From Petrolisthes cinctipes (taxonomy: Eukaryota > Arthropoda > Malacostraca > Decapoda > Porcellanidae): a stretch of DNA of 64,000 nucleotides. The stretch's first letter is position 1. Each line of letters starts with the position of its first letter. Shown piece after piece: positions 50,870-64,000 of this stretch. The stretch spans positions 1,922,001-1,986,000 of the forward strand of contig JAWQEG010000477.1 in assembly GCA_033782935.1 (NCBI GenBank), read 5' to 3'. A program made the translations under genes and the position numbers. The notes below the pieces were generated by a model. The model made no database searches, was not told where the DNA came from, and was given only the letters and a program-made list of their open reading frames with translations.

Positions 50870-53800
50870 AGTCGATATCTCAAATTAAGGCCCAAAACAC
50901 CCGAAAATTCGTTATTTAGGGGTCCCAGAAGCGATCTGTACATGCCTTATCCGTGTTAGAGTATTTTCAAAATACAGGCCCAAAACATGCTCAAAATCGA
51001 TGTTTTAGATGCCAAAAAGTCGATATGTGCATGCATCTTCAGTACCCGTTTAAATCTCAAATCCAGGCTCAAAACACCCGAAAATTCGATATTTTGGGGT
51101 CCCAGAAGCGATCTGTACATGCCTACTCCGTGTTAGAGTATTTTCAAAATACTTGCCCAAAACATGCTGAAAATCGATATTTTAGATGCCCAAAGTCAAT
51201 ATGTGCATGTATCTTATGTACCCGTTTATATCTCAAATTCAGGCTAAAAACACCCGAAAATTCAATATTTTGGGGTCCTAGAAGCAATCTGTACATGCCT
51301 ACTCAGTGATAGAATATTTTCAAAATATAGGCTAAAAACATGCTAAAATCGATATTTTAGGTGCCAATAAGTCGATATCTCAAATTAAGGCTCAAAACAC
51401 CCGAAAATTCGATATTTAGGGGTCCCAGAAGCGATCTGTACATGCCTACTCAGTGCTAGAATATTTTCAAAATATAGGCTAAAAACATGCTAAAAATCGA
51501 TATTTTAGGTGATTAAAGGCAATATCTCAAATTCAGGCCCCAAACACCCAAAAATTCGATATTTTGGGGTAACAGAAGCGATCTGTACATGCCTACTCCG
51601 TGTTAGAGTATTTTCAAAATACAGGCCCAAAACATGCTCAAAATCGATGTTTCAGGTGCCCAAAAGTCGATATGTGCATGCATCTTAAGTACCCGTTTAT
51701 ATCTCAAATTCAGGCTCAAAACACCCGAAAATTCGATATTTTGGGGTCCCAGAAGCGATCTGTACATGCCTACTCCGTGTTAGAGTATTTTCAAAATACA
51801 GGCCCAAAACATGCTGAAAATCGATATTTTAGATGCCCAAAGTCAATATGTGCATGTATCTTCTGTATCCGTTTATATCTCAAATTCAGGCTCAAAACAC
51901 CCAAAAATTCAATATTTTGGGGTCCCAGAAGCGATCTGTACATGCATACTCAGTGCTAGAATATTTTCAAAATATAGGCTAAAAACATGCTAAAAATCGA
52001 TAATTTAGGTGCCAAAAAGTCGATATCTCAAATTCAGTCCCAAAACACCCGAAAATTCGATATATAGGGGTCCCAGAAGCGATCTGTACATGCCTACTCA
52101 GTGCTAGAATGTTTTAAAAATATAGGCTCAAAACATGCTCAAAATCGATATTTTAGGTGCCCAAAAGTCGATATGTGCATGCATCTTCTTTACTCGTTTA
52201 TATCTCAAATTCAGGCTCAAAACACCCGAAAATTCGATATTTTGGGGTCCCAGAAGCGATCTGTACATGCCTACTCAGTGCTAGAATATTTTCAAAATTC
52301 ATGCTCAAAACATGCTAAAAATCGATATTTTAGGTGCGTAAAGGCGATATCTCAAATTAAGGCCCAAAACACCCGAAAATTCAATATTTAAGGGTCCCAG
52401 AAGCAATCTGTACATGCCTACTCAGTGCTAGAATATTTTCAAAATACAGGCTAAAAACATGCTAAAAATCGATATTTTAGGTGCCAAAAAGTCGATATCT
52501 CAAATTAAGGCCCAAAACACCCGAAAATTCGATATTTAGGGGTCCCAGAAGCGATCTGTACATGCCTACTCAGTGCTAGAATATTTTCAAAATATAGGCT
52601 CAAAACATGCTAAAAATCGATATTTTAGGTGCGTAAAGGCGATATCTCAAATTCGGGCCCCAAACACCCAAAAATTCGATATTTTGGAGTAACAGAAGCG
52701 ATCTGTACATGCATACTCCGTGTTAGAGTATTTTCAAAATACAGGCCCAAAACATGCTCAAAATCGATGTTTCAGGTGCCCAAAAGTCGATATGTGCATG
52801 CATCTTCAGTACCCGTTTATATCTCAAATTCAGGCTCAAAACACCCGAAAATTTGATATTTTGGGGTCCCAGAAGCGATCTGTACATGCCTACTCCGTGT
52901 TAGAGTATTTTTAAAATACAGGCCCAAAACAAGCTAAAAATCGATATTTTAGATGCCCAAAGTCAATATGTGCATGTATCTTCTGTACCCGTTTATATCT
53001 CAAATTCAGGCTCAAAACACCCGAAAATTCAATATTTTGGGGTCCCAGAAGCGATCTGTACATGCCTACTCAGTGCTAGAATGTTTTCAAAATATAGGCT
53101 CAAAACATGCTCAAAATCGATATTTTAGGTGCCCAAAAGTCGATATGTGCATGCATCTTCTGTACTCGTTTATATCTCAAATTCAAGCTCAAAACACCCG
53201 AAAATTCGATATATTGGGGTCCCAGAAGCGATCTGTACATGCCTACTCAGTGCTAGAATATTTTACAAATATAGGCTCAAAACATGCTAAAAATCGATAT
53301 TTTAGGTGCTTAAAGGCGATATCTCAAATTAAGGCCCAAAACACCCGAAAATTCGATATTTAGGGGTCCCAGAAGCGATCTGTACATGCCTACTCTGTGT
53401 TAGAGTATTTTCAAAATACAGGCCAAAAACATACTGAAAATCGATGTTTTAGGTGCCCAAAAGTGCATGCATCTTCTGTACCCGTTTATATCTCAAATTC
53501 TGGTCCTGAGCACCCGAAAATTCGATATTTTGGGGTCCCAAAAGCTATCTGTACATGCCTCCTCAGTGCTAGAATGTTTTCAAAGTATAGGCTCAAAACA
53601 TGCTCAAAATCAATATTTTAGGTGCCCAAAAGTCGATATGTGCATGCATCTTCTGTACTCGTTTATATCTCAAATTCAAGCTCAAAACACCCGAAAATTC
53701 GATATTTTGGGGTCCAAGAAGCGATCTGTACATGCTTACTCAGTGCTAGAATATTTTCAAAATATAGGCTCAAAACATGCAAAAATCGATATTTTAGGTG

Positions 53801-56800
53801 CGTAAAGGCGATATCTCAAATTCAGGCCCAAAACACCCGAAAATTCGATATTTTGGGGTCCCAGAAGCGATCTGTACATGCCTACTCCGTGTTAGAGTAT
53901 TTTCAAAATACAGGCCCAAAACATGCTCAAAATCGATGTTTTAGGTGCCCAAAAGTCGATATGTGCATGCATCTTCAGTACCCGTTTATATCTCAAATTC
54001 AGGCTCAAAACACCCGAAAATTCGATATTTTAGGGTCCCAGAAGCGATCTGTACATGCCTACTCCGTGTTAGAGTATTTTCAAAATACAGGCCCAAAACA
54101 TGCTGAAAATCGATATTTTAGATGCCCAAAGTCAATATGTGCATGTATCTTCTGTACCCGTTTATATCTCAAATTCAGGCTCAAAACACCCGAAAATTCA
54201 ATAATTAGGGGTCCTAGAAGCAATCTGTACATGCCTACTCAGTGCTAGAATGTTTTCAAAATATAGGCTCAAAACATGCTCAAAATCGATATTTTAGGTG
54301 CCCATAAGTCGATATGTGCATGCATCTTCTGTACACGTTTATATCTCAAATTCAGGCTCAAAACACCCGAAAATTCGATATTTTGGGGTCCCAGAAGCGA
54401 TCTGTACATGCCTACTCAGTGCTAGAATATTTTCAAAATATAGGCTCAAAACATGCTAAAAATCGATATTTTAGGTGCTTAAAGGCGATATCTCAAATTC
54501 AGGCCCAAAACACCCGAAAATTCGATATTTTGGGGTCCTAGAAGCGATCTGTACATGCCTACTCCGTGATAGAGTATTTTCAAAATACAGGCCCAAAACA
54601 TGCTCAAAATCTATGTTTTAGGTGACAAAAAGTCGATATGTGCATTCATCTTCAGTACCCGTTTATATCTCAAATTAAGGCCCAAAACACCCGAAAATTC
54701 GATATTTAGGGGTCCCAGAAGCGATCTGTACATGCCTACTCTGTGTTAGAGTATTTTCAAAATACAGGCCAAAAACATACTGAAAATCGATCTTTTAGGT
54801 GCCCAAAAGTGCATGCATCTTCTGTACTCGTTTATATCTCAAATTCTGGTCCTGAGCACCCGAAAATTCGATATTTTGGGGTCCCAGAAGCTATCTGTAC
54901 ATGCCTCCTCAGTGCTAGAATGTTTTCAAAGTATAGGCTCAAAACATGCTCAAAATCAATATTTTAGGTGCCCAAAAGTCGATATGTGCATGCATCTTCT
55001 GTACTCGTTTATATCTCAAATTCAAGCTCAAAACACCCGAAAATTCGATATTTTGGGGTCCAAGAAGCGATCTGTACATGCTTACTCAGTGCTAGAATAT
55101 TTTCAAAATATAGGCTCAAAACATGCAAAAATCGATATTTTAGGTGCGTAAAGGCGATATCTCAAATTCAGGCCCAAAACACCCGAAAATTCGATATTTT
55201 GGGGTCCCAGAAGCGATCTGTACATGCCTACTCCGTGTTAGAGTATTTTCAAAATACAGGCCCAAAACATGCTCAAAATCGATGTTTTAGGTGCCCAAAA
55301 GTCGATATGTGCATGCATCTTCAGTACCCGTTTATATCTCAAATTCAGGCTCAAAACACCCGAAAATTCGATATTTTAGGGTCCCAGAAGCGATCTATAC
55401 ATGCCTACTCCGTGTTAGAGTATTTTCAAAATACAGGCCCAAAACATGCTGAAAATCGATATTTTAGATGCCCAAAGTCAATATGTGCATGTATCTTCTG
55501 TACCCGTTTATATCTCAAATTCAGGCTCAAAACACCCGAAAATTCAATAATTAGGGGTCCTAGAAGCAATCTGTACATGCCTACTCAGTGCTAGAATGTT
55601 TTCAAAATATAGGCTCAAAACATGCTCAAAATCGATATTTTAGGTGCCCATAAGTCGATATGTGCATGCATCTTCTGTACACGTTTATATCTCAAATTCA
55701 GGCTCAAAACACCCGAAAATTCGATATTTTGGGGTCCCAGAAGCGATCTGTACATGCCTACTCAGTGCTAGAATATTTTCAAAATATAAGCTCAAAACAT
55801 GCTAAAAATCGATATTTTAGGTGCGTAAAGGCGATATCCCAAATTAAGACCCAAAACACCCAAAAATTCGATATTTAGGGGTCCCAGAAGCAATCTGTAC
55901 ATGCCTACTCAGTGCTAGAATATTTTCAAAATATAGGCTAAAAACATGCTAAAAATCAATATTTTAGGTGCCAAAAAGTCGATATCTCAAATTAAGGCCC
56001 AAAACACCAGAAAATTCGATATTTAGGGGTCCCAGTAGCGATCTTTACATGCCTACTCAGTGCTAGAATATTTTACAAATATAGGCTCAAAACATGCTAA
56101 AAATCGATATTTTAGGTGCTTAAAGGCGATATCTCAAATTCAGGCCCAAAACACCCGAAAATTCGATATTTTGGGGTCCCAGAAGCGATCTGTACATGCC
56201 TACTCCGTGATAGAGTATTTTCAAAATACAGGCCCAAAGCATACTCAAAATCTATGTTTTAGGTGCCAAAAAGTCGATATGTGCATTCATCTTCAGTACC
56301 CGTTTATATCTCAAATTAAGGCCCAAAACACCCGAAAATTCGATATTTAGGGGTCCCAGAAGCGATCTGTACATGCCTACTCTGTGTTAGAGTATTTTCA
56401 AAATACAGGCCAAAAACATACTGAAAATCGATGTTTTAGGTGCCCAAAAGTGCATGCATCTTCTGTACCCGTTTATATCTCAAATTCTGGTCCTAAGCAC
56501 CCGAAAATTCGATATTTTGGGGTCCCAGAAGCGATCTGTACATGCCTCCTCAGTGCTAGAATGTTTTCAAAGTATAGGCTCAAAACATGCTCAAAATCAA
56601 TATTTTAGGTGCCCAAAAGTCGATATGTGCATGCATCTTCTGTACTCGTTTATATCTCAAATTCAAGCTCAAAACACCCGAAAATTCGATATTTTGGGGT
56701 CCAAGAAGCGATCTGTACATGCTTACTCAGTGCTAGAATATTTTCAAAATATAGGCTCAAAACATGCAAAAATCGATATTTTAGGTGCGTAAAGGCGATA

Positions 56801-59800
56801 TCTCAAATTCAGGCCCAAAACACCCGAAAATTCGATATTTTGGGGTCCCAGAAGCGATCTGTACATGCCTACTCCGTGTTAGAGTATTTTCAAAATACAG
56901 GCCCAAAACATGCTCAAAATCGATGTTTTAGGTGCCCAAAAGTCGATATGTGCATGCATCTTCAGTACCCGTTTATATCTCAAATTCAGGCTCAAAACAC
57001 CCGAAAATTCGATATTTTAGGGTCCCAGAAGCGATCTATACATGCCTACTTCGTGTTAGAGTATTTTCAAAATACAGGCCCAAAACATGCTGAAAATCGA
57101 TATTTTAGATGCCCAAAGTCAATATGTGCATGTATCTTCTGTACCCGTTTATATCTCAAATTCAGGCTCAAAACACCCGAAAATTCAATAATTAGGGGTC
57201 CTAGAAGCAATCTGTACATGCCTACTCAGTGCTAGAATGTTTTCAAAATATAGGCTCAAAACATGCTCAAAATCGATATTTTAGGTGCCCATAAGTCGAT
57301 ATGTGCATGCATCTTCTGTACACCTTTATATCTCAAATTCAGGCTCAAAACACCCGAAAATTCGATATTTTGGGGTCCCAGAAGCGATCTGTACATGCCT
57401 ACTCAGTGCTAGAATATTTTCAAAATATAAGCTCAAAACATGCTAAAAATCGATATTTTAGGTGCGTAAAGGCGATATCCCAAATTAAGAACCAAAACAC
57501 CCAAAAATTCGATATTTAGGGGTCCCAGAAGCAATCTGTACATGCCTACTCAGTGCTAGAATATTTTCAAAATATAGGCTAAAAACATGCTAAAAATCAA
57601 TATTTTAGGTGCCAAAAAGTCGATATCTCAAATGAAGGCCCAAAACACCAGAAAATTCGATATTTAGGGGTCCCAGTAGCGATCTTTACATGCCTACTCA
57701 GTGCTAGAATATTTTCAAAATATAGGCTCAAAAACATGCTAAAAATCGATATTTTAGGTGCGTAAAGACGATATCTCAAATTCAGGCCCAAAACACCCGA
57801 AAATTCGATATATTGGGGTCCCAGAAGCGATGTGTACATGCCTACTCCATGTTAGAGTATTTTAAAAATACAGGCCCAAAACATGCTAAAAATCGATGTT
57901 TTAGGTGCCCAAAAGTCGATATGTGCATGCATCTTCATTACCCGTTTATATCTCAAATTCAGGCTCAAAACACCGGAAAATTCGATATTTTGGGGCCCCA
58001 GAAGCGATCTGTACATGCCTTCTCAGTGCTAGAATGTTTTCAAAATATAGGCTCAAAACATGCTCAAAATCGATATTTCAGGAGCGTAAAGGCGATATAT
58101 CAAATTAAGGCCCAAAACACCCGAAAATTCGATATTTAGGGGTCCCAGAAGCGATCTGTACATGTCTACTCCATGTTAGAGTATTTTCAAAATACAGGCA
58201 AAAAACATACTGAAAATCGATGTTTTAGGTGCCCAAAAGTGCATGCATCTTCTGTACCCGATTATATCTCAAATTCTGGCCCTAAGCACCCGAAAATTCG
58301 ATATTTTGGGGTCCCAGAAGCGATCTGTACATGCCTACTCAGTGCTAAAATGTTTTCAAAATATAGGCTCAAAACATGCTCAAAATCAATATTTTAGGGG
58401 CCCAAAAGTCGATATGTGCATGCATCTTCTGTACTCGTTTATATCTCAAATTCAAGCACAAAACACCCGAAAATTCGATATTTTGGGGTCCCAGAAGCGA
58501 TCTGTACATGCCTACTCAGTGGTAGAATATTTTCAAAATTCATGCTCAAAACATGCTAAAAATCGATATTTTAGGTGCGTAAAGGCGATATCTCAAATTA
58601 AGGCCCAAAACACCCGAAAATTCAATATTTAAGGGTCCCAGAAGCAATCTGTACATACCTACTCAGTGCTAGAATATTTTCAAAATACAGGCTAAAAACA
58701 TGCTAAAAATCGATATTTTAGGTGCCAAAAAGTCGATATCTCAAATTAAGGCCCAAAACACCCGAAAATTCGATATTTAGGGGTCCCAGAAGCGATCTGT
58801 ACATGCCTACTCAGTGCTAGAATATTTACAAAATATAGGCTCAAAACATGCTAAAAATCGATATTTTAGGTGCGTAAAGGCGATATCTCAAATTCGGGCC
58901 CCAAACACCCAAAAATTCGATATTTTGGAGTAACAGAAGCGATCTGTACATGCATACTCCGTGTTAGAGTATTTTCAAAATACAGGCCCAAAACATGCTC
59001 AAAATCGATGTTTCAGGTGCCCAAAAGTCGATATGTGCATGCATCTTCAGTACCCGTTTATATCTCAAATTCAGGCTCAAAACACCCGAAAATTTGATAT
59101 TTTGGGGTCCCAGAAGCGATCTGTACATGCCTACTCCGTGTTAGAGTATTTTTAAAATACAGGCCCAAAACAAGCTAAAAATCGATATTTTAGATGCCCA
59201 AAGTCAATATGTGCATGTATCTTCTGTACCCGTTTATATCTCAAATTCAGGCTCAAAACACCCGAAAATTCAATATTTTGGGGTCCCAGAAGCGATCTGT
59301 ACATGCCTACTCAGTGCTAGAATGTTTTCAAAATATAGGCTCAAAACATGCTCAAAATCGATATTTTAGGTGCCCAAAAGTCGATATGTGCATGCATCTT
59401 CTGTACTCGTTTATATCTCAAATTCAAGCTCAAAACACCCGAAAATTCGATATATTGGGGTCCCAGAAGCGATCTGTACATGCCTACTCAGTGCTAGAAT
59501 ATTTTACAAATATAGGCTCAAAACATGCTAAAAATCGATATTTTAGGTGCTTAAAGGCGATATCTCAAATTCAGGCCCAAAACACCCGAAAATTCGATAT
59601 TTTGGGGTCCCAGAAGCGATCTGTACATGCCTACTCCGTGTTAGAGTATTTTCAAAATACAGGCCCAAAACATGCTCAAAATCGATGTTTTAGGTGCCCA
59701 AAAGTCGATATGTGCATGCATCTTCAGTACCCGTTTATATCTCAAATTCAGGCTCAAAACACCCGAAAATTCGATATTTTAGGGTCCCAGAAGCGATCTG

Positions 59801-62800
59801 TACATGCCTACTCCGTGTTAGAGTATTTTCAAAATACAGGCCCAAAACATGCTGAAAATCGATATTTTAGATGCCCAAAGTCAATATGTGCATGTATCTT
59901 CTGTACCCGTTTATATCTCAAATTCAGGCTCAAAACACCCGAAAATTCAATAATTAGGGGTCCTAGAAGCAATCTGTACATGCCTACTCAGTGCTAGAAT
60001 GTTTTCAAAATATAGGCTCAAAACATGCTCAAAATCGATATTTTAGGTGCCCATAAGTCGATATGTGCATGCATCTTCTGTACACGTTTATATCTCAAAT
60101 TCAGGCTCAAAACACCCGAAAATTCGATATTTTGGGGTCCCAGAAGCGATCTGTACATGCCTACTCAGTGCTAGAATATTTTCAAAATATAGGCTCAAAA
60201 CATGCTAAAAATCGATATTTTAGGTGCTTAAAGGCGATATCTCAAATTCAGGCCCAAAACACCCGAAAATTCGATATTTTGGGGTCCTAGAAGCGATCTG
60301 TACATGCCTACTCCGTGATAGAGTATTTTCAAAATACAGGCCCAAAACATGCTCAAAATCTATGTTTTAGGTGACAAAAAGTCGATATGTGCATTCATCT
60401 TCAGTACCCGTTTATATCTCAAATTAAGGCCCAAAACACCCGAAAATTCGATATTTAGGGGTCCCAGAAGCGATCTGTACATGCCTACTCTGTGTTAGAG
60501 TATTTTCAAAATACAGGCCAAAAACATACTGAAAATCGATGTTTTAGGTGCCCAAAAGTGCATGCATCTTCTGTACTCGTTTATATCTCAAATTCTGGTC
60601 CTGAGCACCCGAAAATTCGATATTTTGGGGTCACAGAAGCTATCTGTACATGCCTCCTCAGTGCTAGAATGTTTTCAAAGTATAGGCTCAAAACATGCTC
60701 AAAATCAATATTTTAGGTGCCCAAAAGTCGATATGTGCATGCATCTTCTGTACTCGTTTATATCTCAAATTCAAGCTCAAAACACCCGAAAATTCGATAT
60801 TTTGGGGTCCAAGAAGCGATCTGTACATGCTTACTCAGTGCTAGAATATTTTCAAAATATAGGCTCAAAACATGCAAAAATCGATATTTTAGGTGCGTAA
60901 AGGCGATATCTCAAATTCAGGCCCAAAACACCCGAAAATTCGATATTTTGGGGTCCCAGAAGCGATCTGTACATGCCTACTCCGTGTTAGAGTATTTTCA
61001 AAATACAGGCCCAAAACATGCTCAAAATCGATGTTTTAGGTGCCCAAAAGTCGATATGTGCATGCATCTTCAGTACCCGTTTATATCTCAAATTCAGGCT
61101 CAAAACACCCGAAAATTCGATATTTTAGGGTCCCAGAAGCGATCTATACATGCCTACTCCGTGTTAGAGTATTTTCAAAATACAGGCCCAAAACATGCTG
61201 AAAATCGATATTTTAGATGCCCAAAGTCAATATGTGCATGTATCTTCTGTACCCGTTTATATCTCAAATTCAGGCTCAAAACACCCGAAAATTCAATAAT
61301 TAGGGGTCCTAGAAGCAATCTGTACATGCCTACTCAGTGCTAGAATGTTTTCAAAATATAGGCTCAAAACATGCTCAAAATCGATATTTTAGGTGCCCAT
61401 AAGTCGATATGTGCATGCATCTTCTGTACACCTTTATATCTCAAATTCAGGCTCAAAACACCCGAAAATTCGATATTTTGGGGTCCCAGAAGCGATCTGT
61501 ACATGCCTACTCAGTGCTAGAATATTTTCAAAATATAAGCTCAAAACATGCTAAAAATCGATATTTTAGGTGCGTAAAGGCGATATCCCAAATTAAGACC
61601 CAAAACACCCAAAAATTCGATATTTAGGGGTCCCAGAAGCAATCTGTACATGCCTACTCAGTGCTAGAATATTTTCAAAATATAGGCTAAAAACATGCTA
61701 AAAATCAATATTTTAGGTGCCAAAAAGTCGATATCTCAAATTAAGGCCCAAAACACCAGAAAATTCGATATTTAGGGGTCCCAGTAGCGATCTTTACATG
61801 CCTACTCAGTGCTAGAATATTTTACAAATATAGGCTCAAAACATGCTAAAAATCGATATTTTAGGTGCTTAAAGGCGATATCTCAAATTCAGGCCCAAAA
61901 CACCCGAAAATTCGATATTTTGGGGTCCCAGAAGCGATCTGTACATGCCTACTCCGTGATAGAGTATTTTCAAAATACAGGCCCAAAGCATACTCAAAAT
62001 CTATGTTTTAGGTGCCAAAAAGTCGAAATGTGCATTCATCTTCAGTACCCGTTTATATCTCAAATTAAGGCCCAAAACACCCGAAAATTCGATATTTAGG
62101 GGTCCCAGAAGCGATCTGTACATGCCTACTCTGTGTTAGAGTATTTTCAAAATACAGGCCAAAAACATACTGAAAATCGATGTTTTAGGTGCCCAAAAGT
62201 GCATGCATCTTCTGTACCCGTTTATATCTCAAATTCTGGTCCTAAGCACCCGAAAATTCGATATTTTGGGGTCCCAGAAGCGATCTGTACATGCCTCCTC
62301 AGTGCTAGAATGTTTTCAAAGTATAGGCTCAAAACATGCTCAAAATCAATATTTTAGGTGCCCAAAAGTCGATATGTGCATGCATCTTCTGTACTCGTTT
62401 ATATCTCAAATTCAAGCTCAAAACACCCGAAAATTCGATATTTTGGGGTCCAAGAAGCGATCTGTACATGCTTACTCAGTGCTAGAATATTTTCAAAATA
62501 TAGGCTCAAAACATGCAAAAATCGATATTTTAGGTGCGTAAAGGCGATATCTCAAATTCAGGCCCAAAACACCCGAAAATTCGATATTTTGGGGTCCCAG
62601 AAGCGATCTGTACATGCCTACTCCGTGTTAGAGTATTTTCAAAATACAGGCCCAAAACATGCTCAAAATCGATGTTTTAGGTGCCCAAAAGTCGATATGT
62701 GCATGCATCTTCAGTACCCGTTTATATCTCAAATTCAGGCTCAAAACACCCGAAAATTCGATATTTTAGGGTCCCAGAAGCGATCTATACATGCCTACTT

Positions 62801-64000
62801 CGTGTTAGAGTATTTTCAAAATACAGGCCCAAAACATGCTGAAAATCGATATTTTAGATGCCCAAAGTCAATATGTGCATGTATCTTCTGTACCCGTTTA
62901 TATCTCAAATTCAGGCTCAAAACACCCGAAAATTCAATAATTAGGGGTCCTAGAAGCAATCTGTACATGCCTACTCAGTGCTAGAATGTTTTCAAAATAT
63001 AGGCTCAAAACATGCTCAAAATCGATATTTTAGGTGCCCATAAGTCGATATGTGCATGCATCTTCTCTACACCTTTATATCTCAAATTCAGGCTCAAAAC
63101 ACCCGAAAATTCGATATTTTGGGGTCCCAGAAGCGATCTGTACATGCCTACTCAGTGCTAGAATATTTTCAAAATATAAGCTCAAAACATGCTAAAAATC
63201 GATATTTTAGGTGCGTAAAGGCGATATCCCAAATTAAGACCCAAAACACCCAAAAATTCGATATTTAAGGGTCCCAGAAGCAATCTGTACATGCCTACTC
63301 AGTGCTAGAATATTTTCAAAATATAGGCTAAAAACATGCTAAAAATCAATATTTTAGGTGCCAAAAAGTCGATATCTCAAATGAAGGCCCAAAACACCAG
63401 AAAATTCGATATTTAGGGGTCCCAGTAGCGATCTTTACATGCCTACTCAGTGCTAGAATATTTTCAAAATATAGGCTCAAAAACATGCTAAAAATCGATA
63501 TTTTAGGTGCGTAAAGACGATATCTCAAATTCAGGCCCAAAACACCCGAAAATTCGAAATATTGGGGTCCCAGAAGCGATGTGTACATGCCTACTCCATG
63601 TTAGAGTATTTTAAAAATACAGGCCCAAAACATGCTCAAAATCGATGTTTTAGGTGCCCAAAAGTCGATATGTGCATGCATCTTCATTACCCGTTTATAT
63701 CTCAAATTCAGGCTCAAAACACCGGAAAATTCGATATTTTGGGGCCCCAGAAGCGATCTGTACATGCCTACTCAGTGCTAGAATGTTTTCAAAATATAGG
63801 CTCAAAACATGCTCAAAATCGATATTTCAGGAGCGTAAAGGCGATATATCAAATTAAGGCCCAAAACACCCGAAAATTCGATATTTAGGGGTCCCAGAAG
63901 CGATCTGTACATGCCTACTCCATGTTAGAGTATTTTCAAAATACAGGCAAAAAACATACTGAAAATCGATGTTTTAGGTGCCCAAAAGTGCATGCATCTT
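50870..64000 (+). repeat. Right satellite array
   Basis: Same monomer family and orientation as the left array, about 80 monomers by estimate, and open at the window end. It starts at AGTCGATATCTC in the middle of a monomer. Variants typical of this side include a monomer lacking 8 bp (CCCAAAAGTGCATGC in place of CCCAAAAGTCGATATGTGCATGC, 169-bp spacing), GTGCTTAAAGG and GTGCGTAAAGG forms, AATAATTAGGGGTCCTAG, and CCCATAAGTCG. No gene is seen. Confidence 0.97.
53382..64000 (+). repeat. 8-, 10- and 11-mer higher-order repeats in a 5749-bp superrepeat
   Basis: Units starting near 53382, 54728 and 56369 are 1346, 1641 and 1789 bp long. The 1641-bp unit has spacings 169, 177, 146, 177, 176, 177, 147, 148, 147, 177. 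The 1346-bp unit is shorter by 295 bp, equal to two short monomers (148 + 147). The 1789-bp unit is longer by 148 bp, one short monomer. The whole group recurs with offset 5749 bp from about 53815 (54728 to 60477, 56369 to 62118) to the window end. The sequence at about 52200-53320 also recurs at about 58440-59560 (offset 6241), ending where the 5749-bp match begins. Boundaries are approximate. Confidence 0.82.

Noticed and set aside
42046..50873. CGAT as a target-site duplication
   Set aside because: CGAT ends the left flank, but on the right it starts three bases inside the flank (AGTCGAT). It is also a very frequent satellite word, so the match is not evidence of a duplication.
1..64000. 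tRNA, rRNA or host genes
   Set aside because: No tRNA-like arms, rRNA segments or non-element ORFs with recognisable domains were found on either strand.

Overview
This window is eukaryotic repeat DNA. About 55 kb is one family of tandem satellite repeats, all in the same orientation, and a single complete LTR retroelement sits inside it at 42051-50869. I see no host protein-coding gene, rRNA, tRNA or CRISPR array. The element is a Ty3/gypsy-type retroelement with gag, pol and an env whose layout fits the baculovirus-F-like Env family of errantivirus-type elements. That points to an arthropod or another invertebrate host, but the species cannot be named from the sequence and the host call is inference.

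Satellite layout. The basic long monomer is 177 bp (a 176-bp variant is common). It is itself an old dimer of two diverged halves of about 88-89 bp. A second class of 148 or 147 bp lacks 29 bp of the first half. Monomers are organised in higher-order repeats (HORs). A 5-mer of 816 bp lies at 1209-4972. A 10-mer of 1641 bp at 4973 to about 9370 is built from that 5-mer plus five extra monomers. A mixed region covers about 9371-13952. A very similar tandem duplication has a period of 11,885 bp (about 13953-25837 and 25838-37500). A tandem duplication of 1976 bp starts at about 38655, and the retroelement interrupts its second copy. On the right (50870-64000) the same monomer family follows, with its own 8-, 10- and 11-mer HOR variants inside a 5749-bp superrepeat. 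The many short open frames in the arrays are by-products: 177 is divisible by three, so a frame that is open in one monomer stays open into the next.

Retroelement layout. 5' LTR (601 bp), a primer binding site that looks like tRNA-Leu, a leader of about 0.6 kb, gag (423 codons from its ATG, with two zinc-knuckle motifs), pol in the -1 frame (protease, reverse transcriptase, RNase H, integrase with HHCC and DD35E, GPY/F module), env (581 codons: signal peptide, basic cleavage site, heptad-rich region, C-terminal membrane anchor), about 300 bp of 3' untranslated sequence, and a 3' LTR (594 bp). All three frames are uninterrupted. Outside a GA-repeat tract the LTRs differ at only three positions, so the insertion looks young. 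It has no recognisable target-site duplication, and the satellite on its right is not the continuation of the satellite on its left. This suggests rearrangement at the site after insertion, or an assembly join there.
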